In this document: positions 22,334-34,500 of the stretch, one piece after another
Layout of the letters: every line of letters starts with the position of its first letter
Numbering within the stretch: position 1 is the stretch's first letter
Source: Neoechinorhynchus agilis
Lineage: Eukaryota > Acanthocephala
Length of the DNA: 64,000 nucleotides
Assembly: GCA_051530055.1 (NCBI GenBank)
Contig: CM121342.1
Coordinates: forward strand, 5,890,001 to 5,954,000
Direction of reading: 5' to 3'
Made by a program: the position numbers and the translations under genes
The notes under the pieces: model-generated
Databases searched by the model: none
Seen by the model: only the letters and a program-made list of their open reading frames with translations
Told to the model about the DNA's origin: nothing

Positions 22334-23324
22334 ATGAATGAGTCGGACAAGCGAAATATGAATGCCAAAACGGGAAATGCATTCAATAAGGAACGAATGG
22401 AAGCATGGATGAAACGAAGAATGGAAGCTAAGAAAAGAAACCGTCCACCGAAAGCGATTAAGTTGGACGCTGACCTGTAAGATCCAACAAAATTCATCTA
22501 TTGATCACGGCATTTTAGTTATTTTTTGTGATTTAATCGAACCACGAGGTTTCGTTGAAATGAACATTTTTAAAATCGAAATTAAGAAAAAAGGCATATA
22601 TCGGTTACGAGTTTTCGGACAGAAGTACGATTTCCAATCTAAACAATCATCAACCGTAAAAAAAACATCTTCAGTTTTTCATTTGCATTTTAATTCTGAC
22701 TATATTCAAAAATTTTGTGTGATTATGATTTCAAATGTCTACAAAAATTAAATTTTTAAAAATATATCTTCAGTTTTTTCTATGCAATGAAATTGCTCAT
22801 CTTAAGTTCCGATCTTATTGTCTAGAAAGTTTATTTCTCGTTTCTTTGATTTTCTGAGAAAATACCGAGTTTCTCAGTTTGATTTCAGAAAGCAAAGGCA
22901 TCAAAAATCTATACGAGCGTGGACTTGCTATAAATGCATTTAAAATTTCCGAGGACGGTGAAACAAGACATGGAAAAGAACTTGATGATTTTGTTGAAAT
23001 AATGAAGGTCTATGAGCATTGGGCTCGTTCATTGTGCTCAAGATATTCATTTGAGGAGGTTATAGAACGTGTTGAACGTTTGGGTGAAAAGAAGATTGTG
23101 AAGGTTTCATCACATTTCTGAAGATTAATATTTAAAAAACTCCATAATAGTCTTATATGAATAGATTCAGGAGTGGAACAAGTGTTGAAATAAATGATGG
23201 AGGCGACATCCAGGACTTGATCGAAGCGGAATTCGGTCCTCGTGAAGACACGGCCGATATTGAACAATATTTTGACATTCCTAATGAGGCCGATGATAAC
23301 GACGACGACGCCAACATGGAATGA
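22334..23324 (+). CDS. TIPIN/Swi3/Csm3 replication-fork protein
   Basis: TIPIN pairs with Timeless at replication forks and supports checkpoint signalling. Exon 1 (22334-22476) encodes 47 codons ending RNRPPKAIKLDAD before a gtaaga donor. After an intron of about 416 bases, exon 2 (best start 22893, after ttcagaaag) encodes KGIKNLYERG, then YEHWARSLCSRYSFEEVIER and VERLGEKKIVK, the Swi3-domain core (compare YEHWAHRLFPK ... VEKLG-KKEV). A final acidic exon reads FRSGTSVEINDGGDIQDLIE, then PREDTADIEQYFDI, ending with tga at 23322-23324. The exon 2 to 3 join does not stay in phase with any GT-AG pair I could find. At about 175 residues it is shorter than vertebrate TIPIN. Confidence 0.82.
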
Positions 23325-23587
23325 ATTTTAAATAATAATGAAAACAAATTCGGCTACTAATGATTCTTTTTTAAGACGCGTGAATCGTGGTAAAATGAGA
23401 CCTTGAAACTTCTACAACATGAAAAATGCCACATTCGAAGACGGCGTCCAAATTCTAATTTCTTTTTTATTTAGCATCATTAAACAACTAGATTCTATTC
23501 TACTTTTTTCTTTGCTTAAATTATTCCCTAAATATTGAATCTACTAATTAATGGACGGCATCTTTGTCGCGTACTCGCATTGTTTAG

Positions 23588-25579
23588 TATAGATTTTACC
23601 CAAAAACGTTCCCGAGTACAATGTTTTTGTTTTGTCCGAATTTTCGCCGCTCCACGGCTTCTTCAGGGACTCTCCCTCGCTCTGAAAAGGTCAGAGAAGT
23701 GATAAACTGTCTGACAATTCATCTTTCCGATTGATTGACCCATCAGTTGGTCCTCCGCGACCCTGCTACTCCTCCACGACCTTGTCCGAATTTTCGCCGC
23801 TTCACGGCTTCTTCAGGGACTCTCCCTCGCTCTGAAAAGGTCAGAAAAGTGATAAACTGTCTGACAAATCCTTCCGATTGATTGATGACCCAACAGTTGG
23901 TCCTCCACGACCCTGCTACTCTTCCACGACCTTGTCCGAATTTTCGCCGTTTCACGGCTTCTTCGGGGACTCTCCCTCGCTCTGAAAAGGTCAGAAAAGT
24001 GATAAACTGTCTGACAAATCCTTCCGATTGATTGACCCAACAGTTGGTCCTCCACGACCCTGCTACTCTTCCACGACCTTGTCCGAATTTTCGCCGTTTC
24101 ACGGCTTCTTCGGGGACTCTCCCTCGCTCTGAAAAGGTCAGAAAAGTGATAAACTGTCTGACAAATCCTTCCGATTGATTGATTGACCCATCAGTTGGTC
24201 CTCCACGACCCTGCTACTCTTCCACGACCTTGTCCGAATTTTCGCCGCTTCACGGCATCTTCGGGGACTCTCCCTAGCTCTGAAAAGGTCAGAAAAGTGA
24301 TAAACTGTCTGGCAATTCATCTTTCCGATTGAGTAACTCCTCCGTTGGTGCCTCCGACCCTGCTACTCCTCCGCGACCAATAATCAGAGCCTCGGCAATG
24401 GAAAGATCTACAGGATCAGATGCCCTGTAAAGGCTGGGCTAACATTATTGTGGTGGTTAGCAAAATTGGTGGCCAAGGGTAGGGAGAGTCCCCGAAGAAG
24501 CCGTGAAACGGCGAAAATTCGGACAAGGTCGTGGAAGAGTAGCAGGGTCGTGGAGGACCAACTGAGTCATCAATCGGAGGTTTGTCAGACAGTTTATCAC
24601 TTTCTGACCTTTTCAGAGCGAGGGACCAACTGATGGGTCACTCAATCGGAAGGATTTGTCAGACAGTTTATCACTTTTCTGACCTTTTCAGAGCGAGGGA
24701 GAGTCCCCGAAGAAGCCGTGAAACGGCGAAAATTCGGACAAGGTCGTGGAAGAGTAGCAGGGTCGTGGAGGACCAACTGTTGGGTCAATCAATCGGAAGG
24801 ATTTGTCAGACAGTTTATCACGTTTCTGACCTTTTCAGAGCGAGGGAGAGTCCCTGAAGAAGCCGTGGAGCGGCGAAAATTCGGACAAGGTCGTGGAAGA
24901 GTAGCAGGGTCGTGGAGGACCAACTGATGGGTCACTCAATCGGAAGGATTTGTCAGACAGTTTATCACTTTTCTGACCTTTTCAGAGCGAGGGAGAGTCC
25001 CCGAAGAAGCCGTGAAACGGCGAAAATTCGGACAAGGTCGTGGAAGAGTAGCAGGGTCGTGGAGGACCAACTGTTGGGTCAATCAATCGGAAGGATTTGT
25101 CAGACAGTTTATCACTTTCTGACTTTTCGAGCGGGAGAGTCCCGAAGAAGGTGGTTGGGTGGGGGGGGGTGTGGTTAATCGGAAATTTGAGTTATCAGTT
25201 TCTGACCTTTTCAGAGCGAGGGAGAGTCCCGAAGAAGCCGTGGAGCGGCGAAAATTCGGACAAGGTCGTGGAAGAGTAGCAGGGTCGTGGAGGACCAACT
25301 GATGGGTCACTCAATCGGAAGGATTTGTCAGGGCAGTCGTGGTGTGAGAGTGGTCTGAAAAGCCGTGAGCGGCGAAAATTCGGACAAGGTCGTGGAAGAG
25401 TAGCAGGGTCGTGGAGGACCAACTGTGGGTCATCAATCGGAAGGATTTGTCAGACAGTTTATCACGTTTCTGACCTTTTCAGAGCGAGGGAGAGTCCCTG
25501 AAGAAGCCGTGAAGCGGCGAAAATTCGGACAAAATAAAACATCGTACTCGGGAACGTTTTAGAAAAAAATCTATACTAT
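23588..25579. mobile_element. Foldback-type element, about 2.0 kb, with tandem-repeat arms
   Basis: The ends are inverted: tatagatttt ... cgttcccgagtacaatgttt on the left, aaaacatcgtactcgggaac ... aatctatacta on the right. The left arm (about 23635-24350) has five direct units of about 150 bp carrying gaattttcgccg, cggcttcttc, ggggactctccctcgctctg, aaaggtcagaaaagtgataa and accctgctactcttccacga. After a spacer at 24350-24480, the right arm carries six or seven units in reverse. A later unit near 25120-25350 is eroded. No transposase ORF is present, so the element is non-autonomous. Short ORFs in it follow the repeat and are not genes. Confidence 0.93.
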
Positions 25580-25599
25580 CGAATCAACTGTTAAAATTC

Positions 25600-26180
25600 A
25601 ATATATTTGTCATTATTAATGAAGAAATTAATACGGGCGACCTCAACGGAAAGGCCAAGGTTCAAAATTCATGGTTTGAAGAGCGAAAATACTCGGTAAC
25701 GCAAAAAAGAGCGTTTCGATGATTTATCATTCCCGATTGATCAGTTGGTGGATTTCCTCATTAACTTTGTTCAACTCTATTTTTGTAAGTTGCGTATGTA
25801 TTTTTCAGGACCCTGAAGAAGTAGTAAAACTCCGAAGGACTGCAAACATACTGATGATGAACCCGGCGAGTTTCGAAACGTTTTTAATCGAAAAAATTAT
25901 TTGCCAGGTAAAGACGTCTAAACGTTCAAAATAAACAGTTGTTTTCAACCGCTTAAATTGCTAAAATGAGGACAATCGAAAAGATAGAGAAATCAGTCGA
26001 TAATCCACCAATTGATCAATATTCGGTTGAGCAAACCGATTCTCGTCGATATGATAAAATACACTGCAAACCTAAAGAGACTAAATTGCGCGTGTGTATT
26101 TCAGGAATTGCAAAGTTTCCGATTGACGCTTTTCAAGAGTACACGACACCGGATTTATTCTTATTAAATCCACAGACAAA
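25600..26180. other. Intergenic; contains a diverged foldback motif
   Basis: ctgatgatgaacccggcgag followed by tttcgaaacgtttttaatcg at 25849-25888 is shared with 48264-48303 (gcgatgaacacgacgagatt, then cgaaacgtttttaatcg). No gene is evident; the + frame at 25966-26292 lies antisense to the receptor's last exon for part of its length. Confidence 0.5.
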
Positions 26181-26182
26181 GG

Positions 26183-27480
26183 TTATACAGGTCCCGGCAA
26201 ATCGATTAGTAAACGACTCACTCTCAGTCTCAGTCTCCTTGACATCATCAACAATATTAATGGGTTCAGAGATGCTCCCAATGAGTTTATAAGTCTGATT
26301 ATCGCGAGCATCGAGAGAAAATTGCCAGTACGCATGCCATTGCTGTATCCTGGGACGAATACTGCAAACGCAAGACATATTTGGTATGGCAGATTTGTGA
26401 AGAAAAAACACGAGATCATTGCAATTGTAAGATGTACGATTTGTTTAACATTTTTATTTTTAAAATGTTGACGTTTGATTTGTCTATGGCACGGATGAGC
26501 GTTCTCATTGAGACAATGGTTCTTCGTTTCCGGTTCACCGATGGTTGGATTCTTCAAACTAATCCGTCTACTTGGCAAGAATATAGCTGGGGAAATGTTG
26601 GTAGTTGGTGATTTTAGAAAAAGATGGCAATACGACAATTCGTTCCCAACTGATTGAGTGTTTGATAAAGAGTGTTTTGAAAACGAGCGGATTTCTCTGA
26701 TGATTGCCGAATAGATGATGAGCAAAGACATAGCGGGCATTATGAAGAAAACGACAATCATTGAGGTGAGGTAGATTTTGGACCATAAAGTGTCGACTCG
26801 GTGTAGACATTCCGTTGAGTTATAAATTGCACCAGTTGCAATTATTGGTAGACTTGTTAAGCTTGAGATTATCCATACGAGCACGAGGAGTTTGTTTACT
26901 TGATTGCAGAAAGTTTTCATTTGCTATTAAAAGAAAGCGATTATTCCAAGAAACAAATTATATAGAACATACCGTGAATGACTTGAAGGCAATTAGATAT
27001 CGGACAAATGCAATCAACATAATTGATCCAGCCGATGCATGAACCACTGTGTACTCTATAAAAGGTGTCACTACGCCTAAATCGTACTTAAATGGCAGTT
27101 TTGTTAGCCGACAGAAAAAACTCACATATAAAGTGTCCGAATCGCCAGTTGAAAGGAGAAAAGAGGTCATGAAGTGCGATTGGGACGCAGTAGAGGAGTG
27201 AGAGAAGGTCGGCGACACAAAGGTTCTTTATGCACAGATCAATAGTGCTAAAGATGCTCATTGATTTTCGTTTGGATTCTGTGACGATTATTAGTAGAAT
27301 GTTTGAAGGGACACCTAGAATCAATATTAAGAGTGCCGAGTCGTCGTTTTAGAAGTCGCTGGACGACAAGGCACGCTGGAAAGCGTATACACATATGACA
27401 GTGTTCCGTACCGTCAACGGGACTGGGTCAAGGTCGGGGAAATTCGATATATTGAACAAAAACGGAGCTTCTGCTTGCAT
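26183..27480 (-). CDS. Rhodopsin-class GPCR, neuropeptide-receptor type, 373 aa
   Basis: Four exons join in frame: 27480-27393, 27314-27126, 27076-26973 and 26923-26183, with introns of 78, 49 and 49 bases. The start MQAEAPFLFNISNFPD carries an N-glycosylation site. TM1 has VPSNILLIIV; TM2 has LCVADLLSLLYCVPIAL, the class A LxxxD signature; the FGHFIC cysteine is rebuilt exactly across an intron; TM3 ends FVRY; the second extracellular loop has NSTEC; TM6 has CFFFTNLPYQ; TM7 has SLGASLNPLILL, then a SRRLRLR helix-8 start. The third cytoplasmic loop is long and basic. Overall resemblance is to peptide receptors (ghrelin/TRH/neuromedin-like); the ligand cannot be told. DRY, CWxP and NPxxY are all altered. 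Confidence 0.88.
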
Positions 27481-28080
27481 TTAGTATTCCTTTTAGCTTT
27501 GATTCCGCTAAATACCCATGAGTGAATGTTGTAAATGGAAAAGGCAATGGGAGAACCCGATTTGCATTCTGTTTAATGGAATCGCGTCTCAAATCAACAC
27601 TAACATTGTGGCTTGCTCTTGATTGATGGTTGAGATGTTGCGCCCGGATATCAAGTGTCTGTTCTTGTATATTCATTAGTTCAATTATTCTCCATCTTTA
27701 TGACTGGAAAAGGAGACGCTTGCTTAGGCTGCAATAACACGAAGAGGCTTTTAGGAAATCCATGATTTCAGCATTCTTGTACACTACGTTTTTGCATCCA
27801 AGACAAACGAGTCTCGATGAAGGCTAATTAATAAGCTACTTCATCTCCATAACTAACTTCCGCTTGACTCCTAAAACACAAACGAGAGCGAGGTTCCAGA
27901 TTTGAATGATAAGTCTTATACGCAACACAACAAAAATGGTCGAACGAATTGGTTATTCAGCGTGTTTTAAGCTCTAATTCACCCGAGGAAAGATTTTGTC
28001 CTAGAACCTTTTAAAAGCAATTGCCGATAAATCGCCGTCGTCTAATATATTACTGCAAAGGACGCGGCAACATTTCGAAA
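27481..28080. other. Intergenic interval
   Basis: It holds the promoter side of the receptor gene. No conserved element or further gene was recognised. Confidence 0.4.
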
Positions 28081-28083
28081 AGA

Positions 28084-28425
28084 AATGAACGGCCTACGGA
28101 AGTAAAATTTGGAGAGATCAGGTGAAAGGATTCTTAAATTGCGGTGGCGTTTAAGGAGGTTAATTTTTAAGGTATTGCGCTCGAGGGAGAGTGAAATGTG
28201 CGAGTCCCATTTCAGGTTTGATTGAAATTGGACACCAATAATTCTTAAGTAGGTGACTCGTTGGATGTCATTTGGAACCTCGCAGTGGGATATAGGGTTT
28301 AAGGGATCATTTCGAAGCATTTGGAGAAATTCAGGTGGAGCTTGTGATTGGTGCAGAAATCTTTTATGCGTTTGATTTCGTTAGAGGTTAAGGAAAAGGA
28401 GAGGTGGTGATTGAGTGATTTCTAC
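28084..28425 (-). mobile_element. LINE fragment, downstream part of a split copy
   Basis: It matches 10828-11145 closely (VTYLRIIGVQFQSNLKWDSH in minus frame). It lacks the last roughly 530 bases of that copy and is cut off at gattgagtgat by the LTR-derived block. The rest of the LINE resumes at about 29913. Confidence 0.85.
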
Positions 28426-29912
28426 ATTGGTCACTTCTTCCGGCTGCCCGTCATTTACGTGGAAGAAGTCGCCGCCACATACCTCCCCTCCAGTGTCGCC
28501 GAACTAATCCGTTCCGTCCTGGAAACGTGCCGGTCTTTCGATTTGAACCTCGGTGTGATGACGGCGTGTTGCTAGCAGCTGGGCCTGGTCAGGACGCTGA
28601 CCAGGCCGGTCTCGTCAGGGAGGATCGAACTACCAGGTGCCGTCTTTGGTCCGTTGTTTGTGGGCTACGCCGACTGCCAGTCCCGAGGCATCGGTGACAT
28701 TGGCGAACGCTGCTTGGCTCGTTGGGTTGAGCAAGGAGGTCCGCGTGTCACGACGCTGGGCCTGATGTCGAGCAACCGAGTTGAACCTCGGTGTGATGAC
28801 GGCGTGTTGCTAGCAGCTGGGCCTGGTCAGGACGCTGACCTGGCCGGTCTCGTCTGGGAGGATCGAACTACCAGGTGCCGTCTTTGGTCCGTTGTTTGTG
28901 GGCTACGCCGACTGCCAGTCCCGAGGCATCGGTGACATTGACGAACGCTGCTTGGCTCGTTGGTTGAGCAAGGAGGTCCGCGTGTCACGACGCTGGGCCT
29001 GATGTCGAGCAACTGAGTTGAACCTCGGTGTGATGACGGCGTGTTGCTAGCAGCTGGGCCTGATCAGGACGCTGACCAGGCCAGTCTCGTCGGGGTCACC
29101 AATTTAGCGGCGTCACGTAAAGAGACGAAGTTTATTATTATTTCTACATTGGTCACTTCTTCCGGCTGCCCGTCATTTACGTGGAAGAAGTTGCCGCCAC
29201 ATACCTCCCCTCCAGTGTCGCCGAACTAATCCGTTCCGTCCTGGAAACGTGCCGGTCTTTCGATTTGAACCTCGGTGTGATGACGGCGTGTTGCTAGCAG
29301 CTGGGCCTGGTCAGGACGCTGACCTGGCCGGTCTCGTCGGGAGGATCGAACTACCAGGTGCCGTCTTTGGTCCGTTGTTGTGGGCTCGCCGACTGCCAGT
29401 CGAGGCATCGGTGACATTGGCGAACGCTGCTTGGCTCGTTGGGTTGAGCAAGGAGGTCCGCGTGTCACGACGCTGGGCCTGATGTCGAGCAACCGAGTTG
29501 AACCCGGTGTGATGACGGCGTGTTGCTGCAGCTGGGCCTGTCAGACGCTGACCGGCCGGTCTCGTCTGGGAGGATCGAACTACCAGGTGCCGCTTTGGTC
29601 CGTTGTTTGTGGGCTACGCCGACTGCCAGTCCCGAGGCATCGGTGCATTGACGAACGCTGCTTGGCTCGTTGGTTGAGCAAGGAGGTCCGCGTGTCACGA
29701 CGCTGGGCCTGATGTCGAGCAACTGAGTTGAACCTCGGTGTGATGACGGCGTGTTGCTAGCAGCTGGGCCTGATCAGGACGCTGACCAGGCCAGTCTCGT
29801 CGGGGTCACCAATTTAGCGGCGTCACGTAAAGAGACGAAGTTTATTATTATTTCTACATTGGTCACTTCTTCCGGCTGCCCGTCATTTACGTGGAAGAAG
29901 TCGCCGCCACAA
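28426..29912. mobile_element. LTR-element fragment with six tandem copies of a roughly 240-bp unit
   Basis: It is flanked by two copies of ttctacattggtcacttctt-cggctgcccgtcatttacgt and also carries acatacctcccctccagtgt and ccgttccgtc, which match 12550-12600 at the end of the Ty3/Gypsy fossil, so it derives from a related LTR element. Inside, a unit containing cggtgtgatgacggcgtgtt, agcagctgggcctggtcagg and gaggcatcggtgacattg repeats about six times. It is a remnant, with no complete gene. It interrupts a LINE. Confidence 0.8.
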
Positions 29913-31300
29913 GGGTGAGGTGACCGGGCAGCACCTTGAAGCACGCCTTTGGTGCGCGATAGACTGATCAATCAATCATTTACATCGACAGGGAATGTAT
30001 TGTTTGCGATTGTGAAGATAAGCGGCAGACCAAAATCGGAGCAGGCCCGGAGAAAGAGTGAATGGTCCACGGAGTCGAATGCTTTCGATAAATCAAGTTG
30101 AATGAGACAGGTGATGTGAGAGGGATTATTGTTGGGGTTGCGTAGAAGTGTGTCATAAATGCAAAGTAGGACATCGGTTGCAGAAAACGTGGGCCGGAAA
30201 GCGAATTGTAGGGGCGATAACTTTTCGCGAAGAAGTGAAAGAAGGCGAGTTTTAAAGCATTTTTCGATGATTTTTGAAAGAGCGGCGGGTAGAATGGAAA
30301 TTGGACGGAATGATTCGGTGGGAGTATTGGAGAGTTGACAAAAGTTTCTGTGTGTTGTCTGATGTGGAGCAATGAATGTTATTTGAGTCAGAGCAGAGAT
30401 TCTGATCGGCGGAGTCTAGAGCATGTTTTGGTTTAGAAGAGTACAAATTAGGGAAGTGATCAGGGTTGCGTAGACCAACGAATTGGAAGAAAGTGTTTGC
30501 TTGCGATACCCATTTTGTTAGTGTTTTTTGTAAACGGGGAGAGTCGGGGGAGTTATTGCGATGGGCCTTTGTAGCTTGCTTTTGAAGAAATTTCAAGATG
30601 GAGGGTTATCAACGATGGGTCACTGTTGGATATTCTAGTGAATTTCTTGGGTATTGTCGAAGTTAGGGAAGATGATCACGTTTATCCCAGACGAGTAAGC
30701 GAGGTGATTTTAAACGCTGAGGTGGGGGGGGATTAATAAGGGCAGAAGAGTGGTCAGAGTTCGCGAGGAAGTTTAGAGGCGGATGAGTGGACGTCGATAT
30801 TTGTCAAACACTTTGTCGAGGTAAACATCAAGACGAGTTGGAAGGTCAATTAGTTGACGCAACTCGGAGAAGGGTAAGAGAGCAAATAGTTTATTAAGTC
30901 AGCTGCAATTAAGAAATGGTGCGAATTTGTGGAGTTCATGAGTTCCATCACGGAATCGAGTTGGCGTAAAGATGACTAAGGGCGAGAGGCAGGAAGGCAA
31001 CAGAGAATTATCTAAGATTATTTCTTAGAGGAGCTGTGAAATGGACTGCAATTGATTTTAGAGCGGGGTTTTGTAGAGAGCCCTAGACGGTCCTCGCGGT
31101 ATGTATTGAAGCAAGAGTTGCCGGAAAGGATGACTGAATTTTTTTTGAGGGGATAAGCCACGTTTCCGTTAAGATGACTATGAGGATGAAGGCAAAAGAT
31201 AAATGAGGGAATGGACGAGAGGAGAATAAGGCGTTTTTCGGGCGATCTGCCTCTAGAGTAAAAAAGGAGACCGGAGAGAGCCAATGGATTCAGGAGCTTC
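29913..31300 (-). mobile_element. LINE fragment, upstream part of the split copy
   Basis: 29920-30210 matches 11230-11515 almost exactly. Continuing upstream on the minus strand it encodes further reverse transcriptase (SHITCLIQLDLSKAFDSVDH-like palm, preceded by a LSPLQFAFRPTFSATDVLL-like segment). The polymerase clade is Jockey/CR1-like. It is decayed. Confidence 0.8.
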
Positions 31301-31591
31301 TTTAATTTTTGTTTACATAATCGTATACAGTAAGATTCTCAGTGTATTAAATTTTAAACCCAATGGTGGAAGATAACTTGTTAATGGTAGCCACATAATT
31401 GGATTCTTTAATAACAGCGATGGGGGGTTGGTGATAAAATCGATAATATGCAAAAAAAGAACCCAGTTGAGAACGTCCTCCTTCTTTTATTGTGATTTAT
31501 CCAAAATTCGGTAAAAAATCTGTTTTTGTTCAATTGAGAGTTCTATCTTATCTCTCTTTATATATACAGTGTAATACAAATCGATCAACCA

Positions 31592-34500
31592 TCACCGATA
31601 CCTATCGGATGCATACTTGAACGGTTGATCAACATGGTCATCAATGTTAAAGGTTAGAGGGAATTGTCTCTCTAATCGAACGGGTGCTTTTCGATGTTCG
31701 GCCCAGCCAATAAAACACATTTTAAACTCCTCTGGTTCTCGGGTTTTTCCAGTAAACCGAATTTCTCTTTGTTCGCCAATAGAACGAATGTACACTTGTG
31801 CGCTTTTGAACGCCAATCGAAGCTCGGTGTCGGTGCAGCACGGTCCAATCCATATGAACACTATTGAGCCATTGTCCAGAAGGTATACATCGTCGTCCAG
31901 TAAGCAATCCTGGCAGAAATTGGGATAGAATTCCGAAACCTGGTAGAATCCGCGACCGTTTGAACACCGGAACAACCGAACTGAAGATGGCATGGGAGGC
32001 CCAATGGGCAGAGGGCCATTCAAAGCAAGCCAGAAGAACATTTCCGGCTCGTTTCCTTGAGCAATGTATTGGACAGTGTGTTCCGGTGCTTGGAAGATGA
32101 AATGAGCGATTTGTTGACACATAAACGAGTCCTCGTGTGGAACTGATTGTCCCGTCCAAACATAGACGATGTCGTTAGCCGAAGGGAAACGAACCCGGAC
32201 GACATAACAGCGGTCTTCGTGCAATTGGCTTACCGAAATGATGGTGGTCGAATAAAAGAAGAATGTACCAAATAAAAGGATAATTCGAAAAGAATTTTAA
32301 GAAAAAGTTCCATTTTCGCACCAGCACTTCTCGACATTATCAATTTGAATAAGTCGCATATGAAGACTCGAGAATTGGCTTTTCCTAAACTCAAATAAGT
32401 CTGAATTCTGACCGGTGGTGGTGTACGTTGTGTTGTTCATCAAGACAAACTTCCGTTTGAATAGAGCCATAAAACAGTCACTTTCCATTTGCTGAAATAA
32501 TCTGACAACCTGCAAATTTTTAGATTTTCTTCCAAGAAGATCTTCGATCTTATGAAGTAATTGCGTTCTGAAATGGAACCAGATTTTATTCGTCCGACAT
32601 CTTCGTCCTTGCCAAAAATAGATAATAACCGAGCTCTCAGAGCAAGTGTCCTCGTAACGTTCATCGCTGACGACATGTCGCTCATAGGTGCTGAGAGTTC
32701 CATGGTCAAGACGGAACGAGCTATCAACATGGACCGGAATGTGATAAGTGATCATGTAAACATAGCAGAGATGGGATTGGAATATACCATGAGATTCGGG
32801 AGGAACAGGAACCGATTTGCATTGTGAATCTATACAAATAGCACCGATGCTTTTGATCTGATCATGTTGGTCATTGATGAATTCGTCTGCTTGGTCAAAT
32901 GGGATTACTTGTGGCCTCGGTGACCTCAGGACTCGAAGGTCCGATTTGAGTTTTCGATGTGGGTTACTGAGCACGGATCGTCTTTGATGAAAAGAAAATG
33001 TGGTTTGTTGTCCTAACCGCAGTCTAAGAAAAGTGGATCTCAAGTTCTTCAATAAGAGATCCACTCTGACAATAAGCAGCGGATCTTCACATCCTTCAAC
33101 CACATTAACTACTCGGACACCCTCTGGACATCCACTGACGTGCTCAACGAGGTTCTGAGCGGCGATCTTTACGTATCGGGATGACTGTTTCCCGATCCAC
33201 ACATAAACTTCGGTCCATAAATCAATGAGATAAACGCTTTTGGATTGAAACGTAAAAGGAGCCTTGACTTGAGATATGAATATTTTTCCTAGGTCATTTT
33301 GGACCTCATAAATGGTCATGGATCCGGGCCTAACTAAATCAAGTCTCATCACGGGTATTTTCAGAGACATGAGAGTGTTTTTCAGTTCGGTTCTAGACCG
33401 AATTTCTCGGAATTTAGAACTGATTTCATTGGCTAATAGACGTGATTGAGATTTGAGAAGTGCACTGCAATTGTTTGAGTTATAGAGTATAAGTTCTGAC
33501 CCCGTGTTGATCAACAACGACGAGTTTTCCTTTGTCCTAAGTGTCATCTTTTGATCTACTTTATTTGATGTAAGAGGAATATATGCTGCCAAAAGTCTCT
33601 TATTATGCTGATAATTACCGTCCAAAGTAAGAAGGAATATCTGTAACGATTGTTCATTCATGTGCGATTGGGATACTTGCACCATTGCTGAATTCGTTTC
33701 ATTTCCTTCGATCACAATCACGTGTTGTTCGTTAAAAATGGCCCAAAACTCTTCGGATTCTTCATTCTGTCTTTCTCGCTTACATTGGCATCGTTGTTTA
33801 AGAGATTGTCGGACTGTTTGGGCTAGATGAGTGGCGTGAATAGCCACGCAAGCTCTTTTGTCAATACTCGCATCGTTACCGATCCAATAATGAACACTTT
33901 GTTGGTCCTGAGTTAGTACAATATAACACTCACCACTAAGAAGGTAGTTTCCAAAGTCGTTAACCAAAACGGGTTCAAAGTTCACTATTCTCCAAATTGA
34001 GAACTTGCCTGAAATTGGGATTTGATCAAAAGTACTCGACGTACTTGAAGAAGCCTTTTTGTTATTATGATCGATTGGTTTATGGCGATGAGATCGCCTT
34101 GACGGCTGCTGACCTCCTCCTATCTTAGACGACCCTCCAATTCTATCGTTCGCACAATTTTCTTCATCATTAAAGTCAATGTTTAAATATAACGATTGGT
34201 TCAACTTAGGACAGACCCGACGAGATCCCAGACGCGGAGCATCACGCTCGTAGCAAACATCCATCCGATAAATTCGTTTTCGGAACTTCTGAAGGAAATC
34301 AGGACTTCTTAGCAAATGATTTACTTTGATTTTCACAAGAGATTCACATCGTGCCAAACATAAAGGTAAAGTTTCGAGCATGTTTCCAGCAAGGAACAAA
34401 TGTTCGAGGGAACGAAGTCGGTCGAGTGCAAGCGGAAGTCCGTCGAGTTTTATAAGGTTATGACTGAGGTATAGTCTTCGTAGACGAGGAAGATCGCATA

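Noticed and set aside
23743-25422. Arg/Ser-rich ORFs of up to 119 codons
   Set aside because: They are translations of the foldback element's arm repeats on both strands and change frame from unit to unit.
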